A stretch of DNA of 64,000 nt from Brevibacillus fulvus (GCF_016908525.1 NZ_JAFBEB010000015.1:21368-85367), one strand, 5' to 3'; numbered from the stretch's first letter, positions 37,266-47,832 are shown. Translations and numbers: made by a program. The notes: generated by a model from the letters alone, not told the origin.

Positions 37266-38423
37266 CTAAAAATGAAACGCTTCTTTGATTTCTTTTACGG
37301 CCTGCAATAAATCTCGTACATCCTGCTCTGTATTGAAAATCCCAAAGCTGACACGAACGGCGCCTTCTTTGTCTGTACCGACAGTTTGATGGGCCAACGG
37401 GGTGCAATGATAACCGGCTCTTGTTGCAATTCCATACTGTTGATCAAGAATAAAGGAAACTTCCGTGGCATCAATTCCTTCAATATTAAATGAAACGACT
37501 CCCACTCTTTCGATATCCAAACCTGGTCCGTACATTTTGATCCCGGACAGCTGGGATAATCCCTCCATCGTCATCCTGGCCAGAGTCCATTCGTGTTTGT
37601 GGATTTCCTCAACACCACGTTCCAACACAAAATTAGCGCCAGCCAATAACCCCGCCAAACCAACCGTGTTAACCGTCCCGCTTTCAAAACGCTCAGGACG
37701 TTTTTGCGGCTGATCGACTGATTCCGATTGGCTTCCGGTTCCCCCATGAATCAATGGTTCCAGTTCAAGCGAATCGTTGATATATAACCCACCCGTTCCT
37801 TGTGGGCCGTATAATCCTTTATGTCCTGGAAATGCCAGCATGTCAATGTTCATGCTTTCCACATCTATTGGCAAAATTCCCGCAGTTTGTGACGCATCGA
37901 CGAGAAGCGGAATCGAATGCTCTCTAGCGATCTTACCGATTTCTTCCACCGGCAAAATCAGTCCGGTTAGATTGGAGGCATGGCTAACGACAATCAGTCG
38001 CGTATTTGCCTGGACCGCCTGCCGAAAATCTTCTGCATAAAACAATTGATCTTCTCGAGGCGCTATATAAGTGATCTCCACATTCTTTGTTCTTCGCATA
38101 TATTCCAATGGCCGTCTTACCGCGTTATGTTCAATCGTTGTTGAAATGACATGATCTCCTGCTTGCAAATACCCCTTAATTGCTTGATTTAACGCCTGGG
38201 TGGCATTCAGGAAAAAAAATAAGTTATTCGGGTTTTTAATCCCAAACAACCTCGAAAGTTGGGCTCTGGTCTGAAATAATGTTTTGCCTGCTCGTTTCGA
38301 CAGAGCGTGTCCGCCCCGCCCCGGATTGGCCGCATAATGATCAATTACTTCTGCCATCGCCTCTTTTACCCCTGCCGGTTTTGGCCATGTGGAAGCTGCA
38401 TTATCAAGGTAGATGATTCGCAT
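37266..38423 (-). CDS. Cysteine desulfurase/class V aminotransferase
   Basis: The 385-residue PLP enzyme has the cofactor Lys202 in 'AFPGHKGLYGPQG', the substrate-site 'NPGRGGHALS' near the N-terminus, and a catalytic-loop Cys at about 347 ('AGYHCTPLAHQT'). It belongs to the class V subfamily found next to parA/parB in Bacillales (a separate group from IscS and SufS). It would mobilise sulfur from cysteine; its acceptor is unknown. AAGGAGG precedes the ATG, 23 bp after spo0J. Confidence 0.93.
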   Translation of the reverse strand: MRIIYLDNAASTWPKPAGVKEAMAEVIDHYAANPGRGGHALSKRAGKTLFQTRAQLSRLFGIKNPNNLFFFLNATQALNQAIKGYLQAGDHVISTTIEHNAVRRPLEYMRRTKNVEITYIAPREDQLFYAEDFRQAVQANTRLIVVSHASNLTGLILPVEEIGKIAREHSIPLLVDASQTAGILPIDVESMNIDMLAFPGHKGLYGPQGTGGLYINDSLELEPLIHGGTGSQSESVDQPQKRPERFESGTVNTVGLAGLLAGANFVLERGVEEIHKHEWTLARMTMEGLSQLSGIKMYGPGLDIERVGVVSFNIEGIDATEVSFILDQQYGIATRAGYHCTPLAHQTVGTDKEGAVRVSFGIFNTEQDVRDLLQAVKEIKEAFHF

Positions 38424-38446
38424 AAGTACCTCCTTGAGGTCAACTT

Positions 38447-39289
38447 TTACTCCAAGTTAAGCAAGTCGATAATCCGTTGTAAATCATCATTGGAGTAAAA
38501 TTCGATTTCAATTTTCCCCTTTTTATTTCCTGTTTTGATCTGCACCGACGTTCCAAAACGAGAGCGAAGCCGTTCTTCCATTTGGGTCAGCGCTTGATCT
38601 TTCGCAGCTTGTTTTTTCTTTTTTGTTTCACGTGAAACATTCAGCGATTTAACGAGATCCTCCAGTTGACGAACACTTAAATCGTTTTTTATCACTTCAT
38701 TTGCCAATTTCCATTGTACTTCTCCATCCTCAACTGGCAACAAAGCTCTGGCATGTCCCATTGATAAAGAAGAGTTTTGTACAAATGCGCGAATTTTTTC
38801 CGGAAGTTGTAAGAGACGCATAATATTGGCGACATGTGGTCTGCTCTTCCCCACTCGTTGCGCAAGAGCCTCTTGTGTATATGAGTATTGCCGCATCAGT
38901 TTTTCGTAAGCTTCAGCCTCTTCAATCGGATTCAAATTTTCACGCTGCAAATTTTCAATTAGCGCAATTTCCATCAGTTGCTGATCCGTATATTCTTTGA
39001 TGACAACCGGCACTTTTTCCAAACCAACTTCTTTTGCCGCCCGCAATCTCCGTTCCCCAGCAACCAATTCATATCCCTTGATGCTTTTGCGAACAATCAA
39101 CGGTTGAATGATTCCATGTTCTTTAATCGATTCAGCCAGTTCGGCAATCGCTGTTGGCTCAAACTCTTTCCGCGGCTGATAGGGATTCGGTCTAACTTCA
39201 GCAATTCTTGCTTCTGTTACTTGATCGCCCTCGTCCACCAAATTGGTGTTAATCAGAGCGCCTAAGCCCTTCCCCAATCCTTTGCTCAT
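38447..39289 (-). CDS. spo0J: Chromosome-partitioning protein ParB/Spo0J
   Basis: 280 residues beginning MSKGLGKGLGALI. The ParB N-terminal domain has the 'GERRLRAAKEVG' CTPase/dimerisation motif, a central helix-turn-helix ('TQEALAQRVGKSRPHVANIMRLL') and a C-terminal dimer domain. It loads on parS, spreads as a CTP clamp and recruits SMC. Its start overlaps the soj stop as ATGA. A perfect parS lies within the gene. Confidence 0.98.
   Translation of the reverse strand: MSKGLGKGLGALINTNLVDEGDQVTEARIAEVRPNPYQPRKEFEPTAIAELAESIKEHGIIQPLIVRKSIKGYELVAGERRLRAAKEVGLEKVPVVIKEYTDQQLMEIALIENLQRENLNPIEEAEAYEKLMRQYSYTQEALAQRVGKSRPHVANIMRLLQLPEKIRAFVQNSSLSMGHARALLPVEDGEVQWKLANEVIKNDLSVRQLEDLVKSLNVSRETKKKKQAAKDQALTQMEERLRSRFGTSVQIKTGNKKGKIEIEFYSNDDLQRIIDLLNLE
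38624..38639. promoter_or_regulatory. Perfect parS site within spo0J
   Basis: The 16-bp palindrome TGTTTCACGTGAAACA matches the Bacillales parS consensus exactly. It lies inside spo0J, as one parS does in B. subtilis, and is the loading site for ParB/Spo0J. Confidence 0.97.
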
Positions 39290-40044
39290 ATGCCAACCAC
39301 TTCCTTAGCAAGATCAGTGTACACTTCCGCTCCTCTTGAACGAGGATCGTAGGTAATAATTGCCTGCCCGTGAGATGGTGCTTCACTTAAACGAACATTG
39401 CGAGGAATAATGGTATGATAAACTTTTTCCTGAAAATACTTTTTCACTTCTTCGATAACCTGAATTCCCAAGTTGGTACGGGCATCCAGCATCGTCAGAA
39501 CAACGCCCTCAATAGTCAATTGCGAATTGAGATGCTTTTGCACCAGTCTGATTGTATTCAACAATTGACTTAATCCTTCCAGAGCATAATACTCACATTG
39601 AATCGGAATTAATACGGAATCTGACGCCGTCAAGGAGTTTACTGTCAAAATCCCCAAAGATGGCGGACAGTCAATAATAATATAATCATACTTGTTTTTG
39701 ACAACCTCTAAAGCCCGCTTTAATCGAACTTCACGCGAAATGGTTGGAACCAACTCAATTTCAGCACCAGCCAGTTGGATAGTAGCGGGGATAATTTGTA
39801 AACCTTCGATCGAAGTGGCTAGAGTTGCTTCAACAGGGCTGACATCATTGATCAAAACATCGTAAATACAGTATTGAACGTCTGCCTTGTTTACACCAAT
39901 CCCACTCGTTGCGTTCCCTTGTGGATCAATATCAACCAACAGCACCTTTTTCCCCAGGGATGCCAAACACGCACTTAAATTTACTGCAGTCGTTGTTTTC
40001 CCTACGCCGCCTTTCTGATTGGCTACAGCAATTACTTTCCCCAA
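39286..40044 (-). CDS. soj: Chromosome-partitioning ATPase ParA/Soj
   Basis: The TTG at 40044 gives 252 residues starting MGKVIAVANQKGG, matching Soj starts; a GTG three codons earlier sits too close to the GAGGTGGAG ribosome site. The deviant Walker A is 'KGGVGKTTT', with 'DIDPQGN' and 'DCPPSLG' motifs. It partners Spo0J in origin segregation and modulates DnaA. First gene of the soj-spo0J operon. Confidence 0.97.
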   Translation of the reverse strand: MGKVIAVANQKGGVGKTTTAVNLSACLASLGKKVLLVDIDPQGNATSGIGVNKADVQYCIYDVLINDVSPVEATLATSIEGLQIIPATIQLAGAEIELVPTISREVRLKRALEVVKNKYDYIIIDCPPSLGILTVNSLTASDSVLIPIQCEYYALEGLSQLLNTIRLVQKHLNSQLTIEGVVLTMLDARTNLGIQVIEEVKKYFQEKVYHTIIPRNVRLSEAPSHGQAIITYDPRSRGAEVYTDLAKEVVGI

Positions 40045-40322
40045 CTTCTCCACCTCATTTATTCAATCTACAAACAGAATTTGCTTGCTAGTTCACAATC
40101 TGCCAAAAAGTGTTGCGATTTAGCGAAAATTTTCGTCAACAAAACCCCGTCAATTATAAAGAATCGATTAAAGGAGTGTTGGCTGTGAGAAAAAGGTCAT
40201 AAACTTCTCATATCACGATCCACAAGGTAACGATTTTCCAGTTTTGCCTTCCCTATTATAACGCATTTAAAGCCGATTCTTCTGTATTTTTTCGCAGAAA
40301 CCAACATTTGTGAAAAAAGAAA

Positions 40323-40337
40323 GCGGCTTGCTGCCGC
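40323..40337 (-). terminator. Terminator after noc
   Basis: GCGGC and GCCGC pair around a five-base loop; the minus strand continues into TTTCTTTTTTC. It lies 15 bp after the noc stop. The rest of the soj-noc interval (40054-40352) contains the soj promoter region and no gene. Confidence 0.7.
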
Positions 40338-40352
40338 CATCAACTTCTTACG

Positions 40353-41198
40353 CTATGAACGTCGTTTTGGAATCCGAATGGTAAATTGGTAATAATCATC
40401 GTAATCTTCTTCATTTGTTTCTACTGGCAAGCCGGTTTGCAAAACCATGTCAATGGACTGCCGGACTGTATTAATCGCAATTCGTGTATCTCGTGAAAAT
40501 GCCTTCCATTTTGGCTTCGCTTCTTTTTCCGGCTTCGGATTTTCCGCTGCATCGAGTATTTGTTTCACGCGTGTTTCTGTCTGTTTGACATTCCAGTCCC
40601 GTTCCAAAATTTCTTGTAATACTTGAAGTTGGAGCTCAGCATCTTTCAGGGGAATCAATGCTCTCGCATGGCGCTCCGTAATCGTTCTGGCCATCAAGCA
40701 ATCCTGTATCGGCTGCGGCAAATGCAACAGCCTCAATTTATTTGCGATGGTCGATTGCCCTTTGCCCAATCTTTGCGCAAGGCTCTCTTGCGTCAAGTTA
40801 TGTAAATCGATCAATTTTTGATAGGCCACAGCTTCTTCGATCGCTGTCAGACCTTCCCGCTGAAGATTTTCAATCAATGCTATTGAAGCCGTCTGAGTAT
40901 CATTAAATTCTTTGATAATTGCAGGTATCCGTTCCAAACCTAATTTTTTGGAAGCACGCCAGCGACGTTCCCCGGCAATCAGTTCATAGCGGTTGTTGCG
41001 AATTCGAACGACAATAGGCTGAATTAATCCGTGAGTACGAATCGTTTGACATAGTTCCTCGAGTTTTTCGTCATCAAATACTGTGCGGGGCTGATAAGGA
41101 TTTGCTACAACCTCATCAACGGGTATTTGGCGAATTTCTTCGCTCTCCGTTTTCTCGGATAAACCAAACATTCGTGAAAACTGGTCTTTGACTGCCAC
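40353..41198 (-). CDS. noc: Nucleoid occlusion protein Noc
   Basis: About 281 residues from a GTG start ([12 protein letters not shown]), with AAAGGGGG upstream. It is a ParB paralogue: '[13 protein letters not shown]', helix-turn-helix '[23 protein letters not shown]', and an N-terminal amphipathic 'FSRMFGL' segment that binds membranes. Noc blocks division over the chromosome. The exact G-run at the start is hard to count, so the first codons are uncertain. Confidence 0.95.
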   Translation of the reverse strand: MAVKDQFSRMFGLSEKTESEEIRQIPVDEVVANPYQPRTVFDDEKLEELCQTIRTHGLIQPIVVRIRNNRYELIAGERRWRASKKLGLERIPAIIKEFNDTQTASIALIENLQREGLTAIEEAVAYQKLIDLHNLTQESLAQRLGKGQSTIANKLRLLHLPQPIQDCLMARTITERHARALIPLKDAELQLQVLQEILERDWNVKQTETRVKQILDAAENPKPEKEAKPKWKAFSRDTRIAINTVRQSIDMVLQTGLPVETNEEDYDDYYQFTIRIPKRRS

Positions 41199-41393
41199 AC
41201 CGACCCCCCCTTTTTCAATCAAACATGGAAACATGGCGAAATCTCCGGACAACAGCAACATGCTCCCGTTTTATCTACAGCTTTTACTGGATCAAAAGCA
41301 ACGATCACTTGTTTTATACAAATAATTCTTCATATTTTTAAGGATTCCTGCCAATCCCCTCGCCATTTGCATGTTAATTTTCCGTTGCGTAAT

Positions 41394-41409
41394 TGTTTCA
41401 CGTGAAACG
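41394..41409. promoter_or_regulatory. Near-perfect parS site between noc and rsmG
   Basis: TGTTTCACGTGAAACG differs from the consensus only at its last base. It lies just downstream of rsmG, about 2.8 kb from the perfect site in spo0J, and is followed by a second partial half (GTTTCAC). Confidence 0.9.
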
Positions 41410-41415
41410 TTTCAC

Positions 41416-42132
41416 TCACAGCAATGGCTTTTTGGCAGGAATCCCGGCTTTGCGCGGATACGCTTTTGGCGTTTGTTCCGTTTTTCCGATAATGACAATA
41501 TTCCGCTCACCTGCTTCTTCCATCAACTGAAAGGTCTCTACTTTGGTTGTTTTGGCTCCTAAAGTCTTGATCGCTTTTTTGGCCTCATTTAACTCCACGG
41601 AAATATCTGCACCTTTCATCGCAATAAAATGCCCAAGCGGACGAACAAATGGGATGCAGTATTCTGCCAACACGTTTAATCTTGCCACCGCTCTTGCAAT
41701 CGATAAATCGTAAGCTTCCCGATACTTCCCATCTTGACCCAAGTCTTCCGCTCGTCCATGGATGGGATTGAAATTTTGCAGATCAAGCTCATTGCTAACG
41801 TGCTGCAAAAATGCGATACGCTTTTGCAGCGAATCAATCACGGAGATTTGCAAGTGCGGAAAACAGATTTTCAGGGGAACGCTGGGAAACCCGGCGCCTC
41901 CCCCGATATCGACCACCGTGTTGACCTCATGCAAAGGAAAATAGAATGCCGGCGTAATGGAGTCATAGAAATGTTTGGTGTATACTTGCCCCTCTTCCGT
42001 GATCGCCGTCAAATTCATTTTTTCGTTCCACTCCACCAACAGGCGAAAATACAAGTCAAACTGATTGATCTGCTCTGCTGCTAGCTGAATTCCTTTCTCC
42101 GCCAAAACGGAAACAAACTGCTCTTTATTCAT
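41416..42132 (-). CDS. rsmG: 16S rRNA (guanine-527-N7)-methyltransferase
   Basis: RsmG (238 residues) methylates G527 in the decoding region of 16S rRNA. The SAM site 'VVDIGGGAGFPSVPLKI' and the C-terminal 'ERNIVIIGKTEQTP' are intact. Loss of the protein gives low-level streptomycin resistance in related species. It follows mnmG by 11 bp, the usual order. Confidence 0.97.
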   Translation of the reverse strand: MNKEQFVSVLAEKGIQLAAEQINQFDLYFRLLVEWNEKMNLTAITEEGQVYTKHFYDSITPAFYFPLHEVNTVVDIGGGAGFPSVPLKICFPHLQISVIDSLQKRIAFLQHVSNELDLQNFNPIHGRAEDLGQDGKYREAYDLSIARAVARLNVLAEYCIPFVRPLGHFIAMKGADISVELNEAKKAIKTLGAKTTKVETFQLMEEAGERNIVIIGKTEQTPKAYPRKAGIPAKKPLL

Positions 42133-42143
42133 ACAGTCTCTCC

Positions 42144-44042
42144 TTAATTTGCCGTACTGGTAACTCGCCCGTATTGTTCCAGATAGATCATTAATACAGA
42201 AATATCTGCTGGGTTCACACCGGAAATCCGCGAAGCCTGACCAATATTCAACGGGCGGATTTTATTCATTTTTTCCCGCGCTTCCTTGGACATACCCATA
42301 ATTTCGTCATAGTTGATGTCCTGTGGAATTTTTCTTTCCTCCACCTTCTTCATCCGCTCTACTTGCTGGAGTGATTTGCGGATATATCCATCGTATTTGA
42401 TTTGAATTTCTACTTGCTCGGCAACATCTGTCGGAAGTTCCCCTTCCGGTGGAGCGATTTTGCGGATATGTTCGTAGGTGATCTCCGGACGGCGAAGCAG
42501 TTGGGCCAATTCCAGTACTTCTGTCAGTTCAGGGGTACCCGCTTCCCGCAATACTTCTTGCACTTGAGGTTGATCAGGCCGGACACGGATACTCAATATG
42601 CGTTCTTTTTCTTTTTCGATCATTTCTCGTTTCTGGCAAAAACGTCTGTACCGTTCTTCACTGATCAAGCCGATTTCATACCCAATATCAGTCAAACGGA
42701 GGTCAGCATTGTCATGGCGAAGCAACAAACGATATTCCGCACGAGACGTAAGCAAACGATAAGGTTCGTTTGTTCCCTTGGTGACCAGATCGTCAATCAA
42801 GACGCCAATATAAGCCTGATCGCGTCCCAAAATGACCGGCTCTTTCTTCTGTACCTTTCTGGCAGCGTTAATTCCGGCCATCAGACCTTGTCCTGCCGCT
42901 TCTTCATAACCAGAGGTCCCGTTGATTTGACCTGCCGTGAACAAGCCTTCGATCAGCTTTGTCTCCAGCGATGGCCAAAGTTGGGTAGGAACGATCGCAT
43001 CGTACTCGATCGCGTAACCAGGGCGCATCATTTTCACATTCTCCATGCCCGCCATCGAGCGCAACATCGACAACTGGACATCCTCCGGCAAGCTGGTGGA
43101 CATGCCCTGGACATACATTTCCTCGGTGTTTCTGCCTTCCGGTTCAATAAACACTTGGTGACGCGGCTTATCATTAAAGCGCACGACTTTGTCTTCAATT
43201 GACGGACAGTATCGCGGTCCGGTTCCTTCGATCACGCCGGAATACATCGGTGCGCGATGCAAATTGCTGCTGATCAATTCATGCGTTTCCTCATTGGTAT
43301 AGGTCAACCAGCAAGGTAGCTGATCCATGATATACTCGGTTGTTTCATAGGAGAATGCCCGTGGCACCGTATCGCCAGGCTGGATCTCCATCTTATTGAA
43401 GTCGAGACTGCTTTTGTGAACCCGCGGCGGAGTTCCTGTTTTAAAGCGTACCAGTTCGAAGCCTAATTCTTTCAGGTGATGGGCAAGGCGGATCGACGGG
43501 CGCATGTTGTTGGGACCGCTCTCGTATTGCAGTTCACCGAGAATGATTTTGCCACGCAAATAAGTGCCGGTCGTTAACACTACGGCTTTGGCCGAATATC
43601 GTGCCCCCGTTTGTGTGATCACCCCTTCACAAACACCATTATTGACGATCAGTTCTTCGACCATCGCTTGGCGCAAAATCAGATTCGGCGTATTCTCGAT
43701 GGTTTGTTTCATTTGGTGCTGATAAGCAAATTTGTCCGCTTGCGCCCGCAATGCGTGCACCGCCGGTCCTTTCCCGGTGTTCAACATTCTCATTTGAATA
43801 TGTGTCTTGTCAGTATTTCTGCCCATTTCCCCGCCCAGAGCATCAATTTCCCGAACGACATGTCCTTTGGCGGGACCTCCGACGGACGGATTGCAAGGCA
43901 TGTAGGCGACAGCATCAAGATTAATCGTTAACAACAGTGTACTGCAGCCCATTCGCGCCGCTGCCAATGCGGACTCACATCCGGCATGGCCGGCTCCGAT
44001 CACGATCACATCAAACGAGCCAGCATCATAAGTAGTACTCAT
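42144..44042 (-). CDS. mnmG: tRNA uridine-34 modification enzyme MnmG
   Basis: The ATG at 44042 has AAGGAG upstream and gives 632 residues. The FAD-binding '[10 protein letters not shown]' motif is at the N-terminus, '[11 protein letters not shown]' with its catalytic Cys follows, and the C-terminal domain binds MnmE. With MnmE it makes the cmnm5 group at wobble uridine of several tRNAs. Confidence 0.98.
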   Translation of the reverse strand: MSTTYDAGSFDVIVIGAGHAGCESALAAARMGCSTLLLTINLDAVAYMPCNPSVGGPAKGHVVREIDALGGEMGRNTDKTHIQMRMLNTGKGPAVHALRAQADKFAYQHQMKQTIENTPNLILRQAMVEELIVNNGVCEGVITQTGARYSAKAVVLTTGTYLRGKIILGELQYESGPNNMRPSIRLAHHLKELGFELVRFKTGTPPRVHKSSLDFNKMEIQPGDTVPRAFSYETTEYIMDQLPCWLTYTNEETHELISSNLHRAPMYSGVIEGTGPRYCPSIEDKVVRFNDKPRHQVFIEPEGRNTEEMYVQGMSTSLPEDVQLSMLRSMAGMENVKMMRPGYAIEYDAIVPTQLWPSLETKLIEGLFTAGQINGTSGYEEAAGQGLMAGINAARKVQKKEPVILGRDQAYIGVLIDDLVTKGTNEPYRLLTSRAEYRLLLRHDNADLRLTDIGYEIGLISEERYRRFCQKREMIEKEKERILSIRVRPDQPQVQEVLREAGTPELTEVLELAQLLRRPEITYEHIRKIAPPEGELPTDVAEQVEIQIKYDGYIRKSLQQVERMKKVEERKIPQDINYDEIMGMSKEAREKMNKIRPLNIGQASRISGVNPADISVLMIYLEQYGRVTSTAN

Positions 44043-44071
44043 CGATTTTCTCTCCTTATAGACATCCTTCG

Positions 44072-45442
44072 TTATTTTCCCAAGCAAAATTGCGAAAAGA
44101 TTTGATCAATCAAGTCTTCGCCAACACTTTCACCAATCACTTCACCAAGCAGTTCCCATGCTTTTTTTATATCAATCTGGATCATATCAACAGGCATTCG
44201 CTGCTCAATTCCCTCAATGGCATCCGCGATCGCCTGCTGTGACTGACGCAGCAAATTGACATGGCGAGCATTACTCACATAAGTCAAATCTTCTTGTTGC
44301 ACTCGGCCGGTGAAAAAAATATCGGCGATCGCCCGCTCCAGCAACTCAATCCCCTTTTCCTCTTTAACAGAGGTCATTATGACCGGCTGATTCGGGAAAT
44401 GGCGTTTTACCTCTTCCAAATCGATTCTCTGCGGCAAGTCGAACTTGTTAATAATGATGATCACATTCATCCCGCTGACAGCGGCAAAGATCGACCGATC
44501 ATCAGGCTGCAACGGTTCATTATAGTTTAGAACGAGCAGAATGAGATCGGCTTGTTGCAAGGTTTGCCGAGAGCGTTCTACCCCGATTTGCTCGACAATG
44601 TCCTCTGTTTCGCGAATTCCGGCTGTGTCGATCAGACGCAACGGAACTCCCCGAACATTGACAAATTCCTCAATCACATCCCGGGTGGTTCCGGCGACAT
44701 CGGTAACAATCGCCTTCTCTTCCTGAACGAGGCTGTTTAATAAGGATGATTTCCCAACGTTCGGACGGCCGACAATCGCAGTTGCCAAACCTTCGCGCAA
44801 GATTTTTCCTTGTTTGGCTGTATCCAGCATGCGGGCAATCTGTTGATTTACTTCTTGGCATTTGCCAAGCAAAAGCTGGTTGGTAACCGATTCTACATCA
44901 TGCTCCGGATAATCAAGCGTTACTTCGATGTGAGCCATCGCTTCCAGCAAGTTTTGCCGCAAGTCCCGAATCATGCGGGATAGCTTTCCCTCTACCTGGG
45001 ACAAGGCTGCCTTCATCGCTCGATCCGTTTTGGCTCGGATCAAGTCGATGACCGCTTCCGCTTGCGAAAGATCGATTCGGCCGTTGAGAAACGCCCGTTT
45101 GGTAAATTCCCCGGGCTCCGCCAAACGAGCTCCATTTTCCAGGATTAAATCCAAAACTCGTTGAACAGAAATGATTCCTCCGTGACAATTTACCTCGACA
45201 ACATCCTCTCGCGTAAAGGTACGCGGCGCTCTCATCACAGAGACCAACACTTCCTCCACCCGTTCGTCCGTTTTCGGGTCGATCAAGAAACCATAATGTA
45301 TCGTATGACTATCCACAGTCATTAACGGTTGTTTTCCTTTATAAATACGATCCACAATTTCCAACGATTCCGGACCGCTTACGCGAATAACCGCAATTCC
45401 TCCCTCTCCCATCGGAGTAGCGACGGCAGCAATCGTATCCAT
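44072..45442 (-). CDS. mnmE: tRNA modification GTPase MnmE
   Basis: 456 residues from an ATG at 45442 ([10 protein letters not shown]). A TTG two codons earlier is better spaced from GAGGTG, so the start is open. It has an N-terminal folate-binding domain, a helical domain, a G domain with 'GRPNVGKSS', 'DTAG' and 'NKFD', and the C-terminal 'FCLGK' carrying the conserved cysteine. Partner of MnmG. It stands downstream of a DnaA-box region. Confidence 0.98.
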   Translation of the reverse strand: MDTIAAVATPMGEGGIAVIRVSGPESLEIVDRIYKGKQPLMTVDSHTIHYGFLIDPKTDERVEEVLVSVMRAPRTFTREDVVEVNCHGGIISVQRVLDLILENGARLAEPGEFTKRAFLNGRIDLSQAEAVIDLIRAKTDRAMKAALSQVEGKLSRMIRDLRQNLLEAMAHIEVTLDYPEHDVESVTNQLLLGKCQEVNQQIARMLDTAKQGKILREGLATAIVGRPNVGKSSLLNSLVQEEKAIVTDVAGTTRDVIEEFVNVRGVPLRLIDTAGIRETEDIVEQIGVERSRQTLQQADLILLVLNYNEPLQPDDRSIFAAVSGMNVIIIINKFDLPQRIDLEEVKRHFPNQPVIMTSVKEEKGIELLERAIADIFFTGRVQQEDLTYVSNARHVNLLRQSQQAIADAIEGIEQRMPVDMIQIDIKKAWELLGEVIGESVGEDLIDQIFSQFCLGK

Positions 45443-45554
45443 TTCCAATTCACATTCACCTCGATTTATCCCCACGGGAGTAAGCTTCTAACTAATTAGC
45501 TTAACAGATCAGCTTGAAAAAAAACATACCATTGCATCAATCGTCAATCGGAAA

Positions 45555-45715
45555 ATATCCACATGTGGATTTCATTCCACCCCACAGGAATTTATCCACA
45601 AAGCGATCCATTCCAGCAACAGCGAAAAAAGCAACCTTCCTTGCAAGGTTGCCAAGCTTTATCCACAGTATGTACCCATTTTACATCTTCAAAACCATTT
45701 TGACCAATATCCACA
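45555..45715. promoter_or_regulatory. DnaA-box cluster upstream of mnmE
   Basis: Perfect TTATCCACA boxes are at 45592-45600 and 45659-45667; one-mismatch ATATCCACA boxes are at 45555-45563 and 45707-45715, with an opposed weak box at 45564-45572. All four main boxes point the same way. The stretch 45443-45817 holds these, two terminators and no gene. It lies 3 kb from dnaA. Confidence 0.7.
45625..45652 (-). terminator. Second terminator downstream of jag
   Basis: GCAACCTT (45631-45638) pairs with AAGGTTGC (45645-45652), followed on the minus strand by six T. It backs up the first terminator nearer to jag. Confidence 0.8.
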
Positions 45716-45762
45716 GCAGATCAACTGCAAATACAGCCGATTTATTCCAATTGCAAAAGCAT

Positions 45763-45794
45763 AAAAAAAGCCTCTGTTTCCGATCGAAACAGAG
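45763..45794 (-). terminator. Terminator directly after jag
   Basis: CTCTGTTTC (45772-45780) pairs with GAAACAGAG (45786-45794) around a five-base loop; the minus strand continues into seven T. It ends the rnpA-yidD-yidC-jag transcript. Confidence 0.9.
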
Positions 45795-45817
45795 ACTGTA
45801 ACATTTTACTATGAAGT

Positions 45818-46441
45818 TTATCCTTCCTTGGGAGCAATTACGATATAGCGATTTGGTTCTTCTCCTTCACTATACGTATAAACATCCGTCCAATCCTGGA
45901 GGAAAGCATGGATAATTTTTCGTTCGACAGCTGTCATCGGTTCCAACGCAATGGCGCGATGCTGCTGAAGAGCTTTTCGCGCAGTCCGCTCCGCCAGATG
46001 TTCCAATGTTTCCTTGCGTCGCGAGCGGTAATTCTCTGCATCCAAGTTAATCCGCACATGCTGTTCGGCATGCCGGTTTGCCACTACATTTACCAAATAT
46101 TGCAGCGCATCCAAGGTTTGTCCTCTACGGCCGATGATCATTCCAAGATTTTCGCCCTGTATGTCAAACAAAACTCCGTCTTCTACGGGGCGGGATTCGA
46201 TGTTTGCCTGTACTTGCATATTCTGCAAAACTTCTGCAAGAAAGTCGCGTCCCAGCTGGATCGGGTCAGCATGATATTCCACTTCCACTTTGGCCTCACG
46301 TGATCCGATCAGTCCAAACAATCCCTTGCTAGGCTCCTCCAAAACCCGAATCGAAACGTTTTCCCGCGAAGCATGCAGTTCCGACAAGGCTTTGTCAATG
46401 GCTTCATCAATCGTTTTTGCCGTAGTCACCACCTTTTTCAC
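45818..46441 (-). CDS. jag: RNA-binding protein KhpB/Jag
   Basis: 207 residues: Jag N-terminal domain (about 1-50), a KH domain ('ENLGMIIGRRGQTLDALQYLV', about 110-145) and an R3H domain ('PMTAVERKIIHAFLQ', about 165-200). It binds RNA and is linked to division and wall elongation. Its GTG start overlaps the yidC stop by four bases. Confidence 0.96.
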   Translation of the reverse strand: MKKVVTTAKTIDEAIDKALSELHASRENVSIRVLEEPSKGLFGLIGSREAKVEVEYHADPIQLGRDFLAEVLQNMQVQANIESRPVEDGVLFDIQGENLGMIIGRRGQTLDALQYLVNVVANRHAEQHVRINLDAENYRSRRKETLEHLAERTARKALQQHRAIALEPMTAVERKIIHAFLQDWTDVYTYSEGEEPNRYIVIAPKEG

Positions 46442-47202
46442 TTGGCGGTTCCCTCCTTAGGACGTAACTCCTTACCCGTATTGCGGTAAAGAAAGTAGGT
46501 TTGCACAATCGTGAACAGGTTGCCGTATACCCAGTACAAGGAAAGTGCGGAGGGCAACGTTACCCCGATGGCCAAGATCATCAACGGCATCATGATCAAC
46601 ATCATCTGCATTTGCGGGTTGTTCTGGGCAGTTGCCGCCCCCATCATCTTTTGCTGCAAGAAGGTGGTCACTGCCGCGATAATCGGCAAAATATAATACG
46701 GATCTTTCGCACCAAGCGACATCCACAGGAAAGTATGCTCTTTAATCTCAGGCGTACGAATAATCGCATGGTAAAAGGCGATCAAAATTGGCATTTGCAC
46801 CAGCATTGGCAAGCAACCGGCCAACGGATTGACGTTGTTCTTTTGGAACAGCAGCATCGTTTCTTGCTGTGCCTTTTGCGGATCATTCTTGTACTTCTCG
46901 CGGATTTTTTGCAATTCCGGCTGAAGCACCTGCATCATCTTGGAGCTTTTGATTTGCTTGATCATCAGTGGCAGGATCAGCAAGCGAATCAGGATGGTTG
47001 CAACCAATATCCCCAGTCCGTAGCTTCCTCCCAACAGAAATGTTGCTTCTTTAATTAACCAGGAAAGCGGCCAAACAAAATAATGGTCCCAGATCCCCGT
47101 CGCTTCCGGGCCGACTGGCTGCGCATTTTGCACACTGCCGCATCCCGCAAGAATAACAACCAGGAAAGCCAGTAATAATACGTTGCGGATATGTTTGCGC
47201 AA
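46438..47202 (-). CDS. yidC: Membrane protein insertase YidC/SpoIIIJ
   Basis: 254 residues from a TTG with AAGGAGGAC upstream. A lipoprotein signal ending 'LAGC' is followed by five transmembrane helices. The conserved 'VATILIRLLILPLMIKQIKSS' segment carries the groove arginine. In spore formers SpoIIIJ also builds the mother-cell/forespore channel. Confidence 0.97.
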   Translation of the reverse strand: MRKHIRNVLLLAFLVVILAGCGSVQNAQPVGPEATGIWDHYFVWPLSWLIKEATFLLGGSYGLGILVATILIRLLILPLMIKQIKSSKMMQVLQPELQKIREKYKNDPQKAQQETMLLFQKNNVNPLAGCLPMLVQMPILIAFYHAIIRTPEIKEHTFLWMSLGAKDPYYILPIIAAVTTFLQQKMMGAATAQNNPQMQMMLIMMPLMILAIGVTLPSALSLYWVYGNLFTIVQTYFLYRNTGKELRPKEGTAK

Positions 47203-47232
47203 AGGAAAAGTCCTCCTTATAGTAAGATTCCT

Positions 47233-47463
47233 CTATTGTTTGTATTTATCAGGCACCGGATCAAAACCGCCTGGATGAAAAGGATGACATTTGGCAATTC
47301 GCTTGGCGGCCAGCCACCCGCCTCTCCAGATCCCAAAGCGGCCAATCGCTTCAATCGCATAATGGGAACAGGTGGGGGCAAAGCGACAAGTTGGCGGCTT
47401 CAGCGGGGAAATAAACAATTGGTAGCCGCGAATCAACCAGATGAACAGCTTTGCCATTGTCAT
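47233..47463 (-). CDS. yidD: Membrane protein insertion efficiency factor YidD
   Basis: 76 residues with the family signature '[28 protein letters not shown]' and conserved cysteines. It is a small peripheral membrane protein that aids YidC-dependent insertion. The start directly follows the rnpA stop. Confidence 0.96.
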   Translation of the reverse strand: MTMAKLFIWLIRGYQLFISPLKPPTCRFAPTCSHYAIEAIGRFGIWRGGWLAAKRIAKCHPFHPGGFDPVPDKYKQ

Positions 47464-47832
47464 TCAACCTCTTTTGGAATTATGTACAACTGACTGTCTC
47501 AGCAGTTTTGCACGCTTCAATACGTGCCGCAATGACTGAGTAATCGTCTCCAGACTCATCTGCTCAATCCCCTGCCGTGCAATTACAATGAAATCCATAT
47601 CGGCAAGAATCTCATCCTCCAGTGCGGCAAGAGCTTCCCGGATCAGCCGCTTCACACGGTTACGCGTGACAGCGTTGCCAATCTTTTTGCTTACAGAGAT
47701 GCCGGCACGAAATACAGCTTGTCCCTCTCTCCTTGCAAAATAGATGACAAATTGTTTATTGGCAGACGAACTCCCCTGTTGAAAGATCTTTTGAAACTCT
47801 TCGTTTTTCCTCAAGCGATGTGAACGATGCAA
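47464..47832 (-). CDS. rnpA: Ribonuclease P protein component
   Basis: About 122 residues from a TTG at 47832, nine bases after AGGGG; a TTG three codons earlier (47841) abuts the ribosome site. The signature 'SVSKKIGNAVTRNRVKRLIREAL' is intact. It binds RNase P RNA and helps it mature tRNA 5' ends. Confidence 0.96.
   Translation of the reverse strand: MHRSHRLRKNEEFQKIFQQGSSSANKQFVIYFARREGQAVFRAGISVSKKIGNAVTRNRVKRLIREALAALEDEILADMDFIVIARQGIEQMSLETITQSLRHVLKRAKLLRQSVVHNSKRG

Noticed and set aside
41190..41261. Possible frameshift at the noc start
   Set aside because: The G/C run there is hard to count by eye; the rest of noc is intact, so I treat it as a counting uncertainty rather than a mutation.
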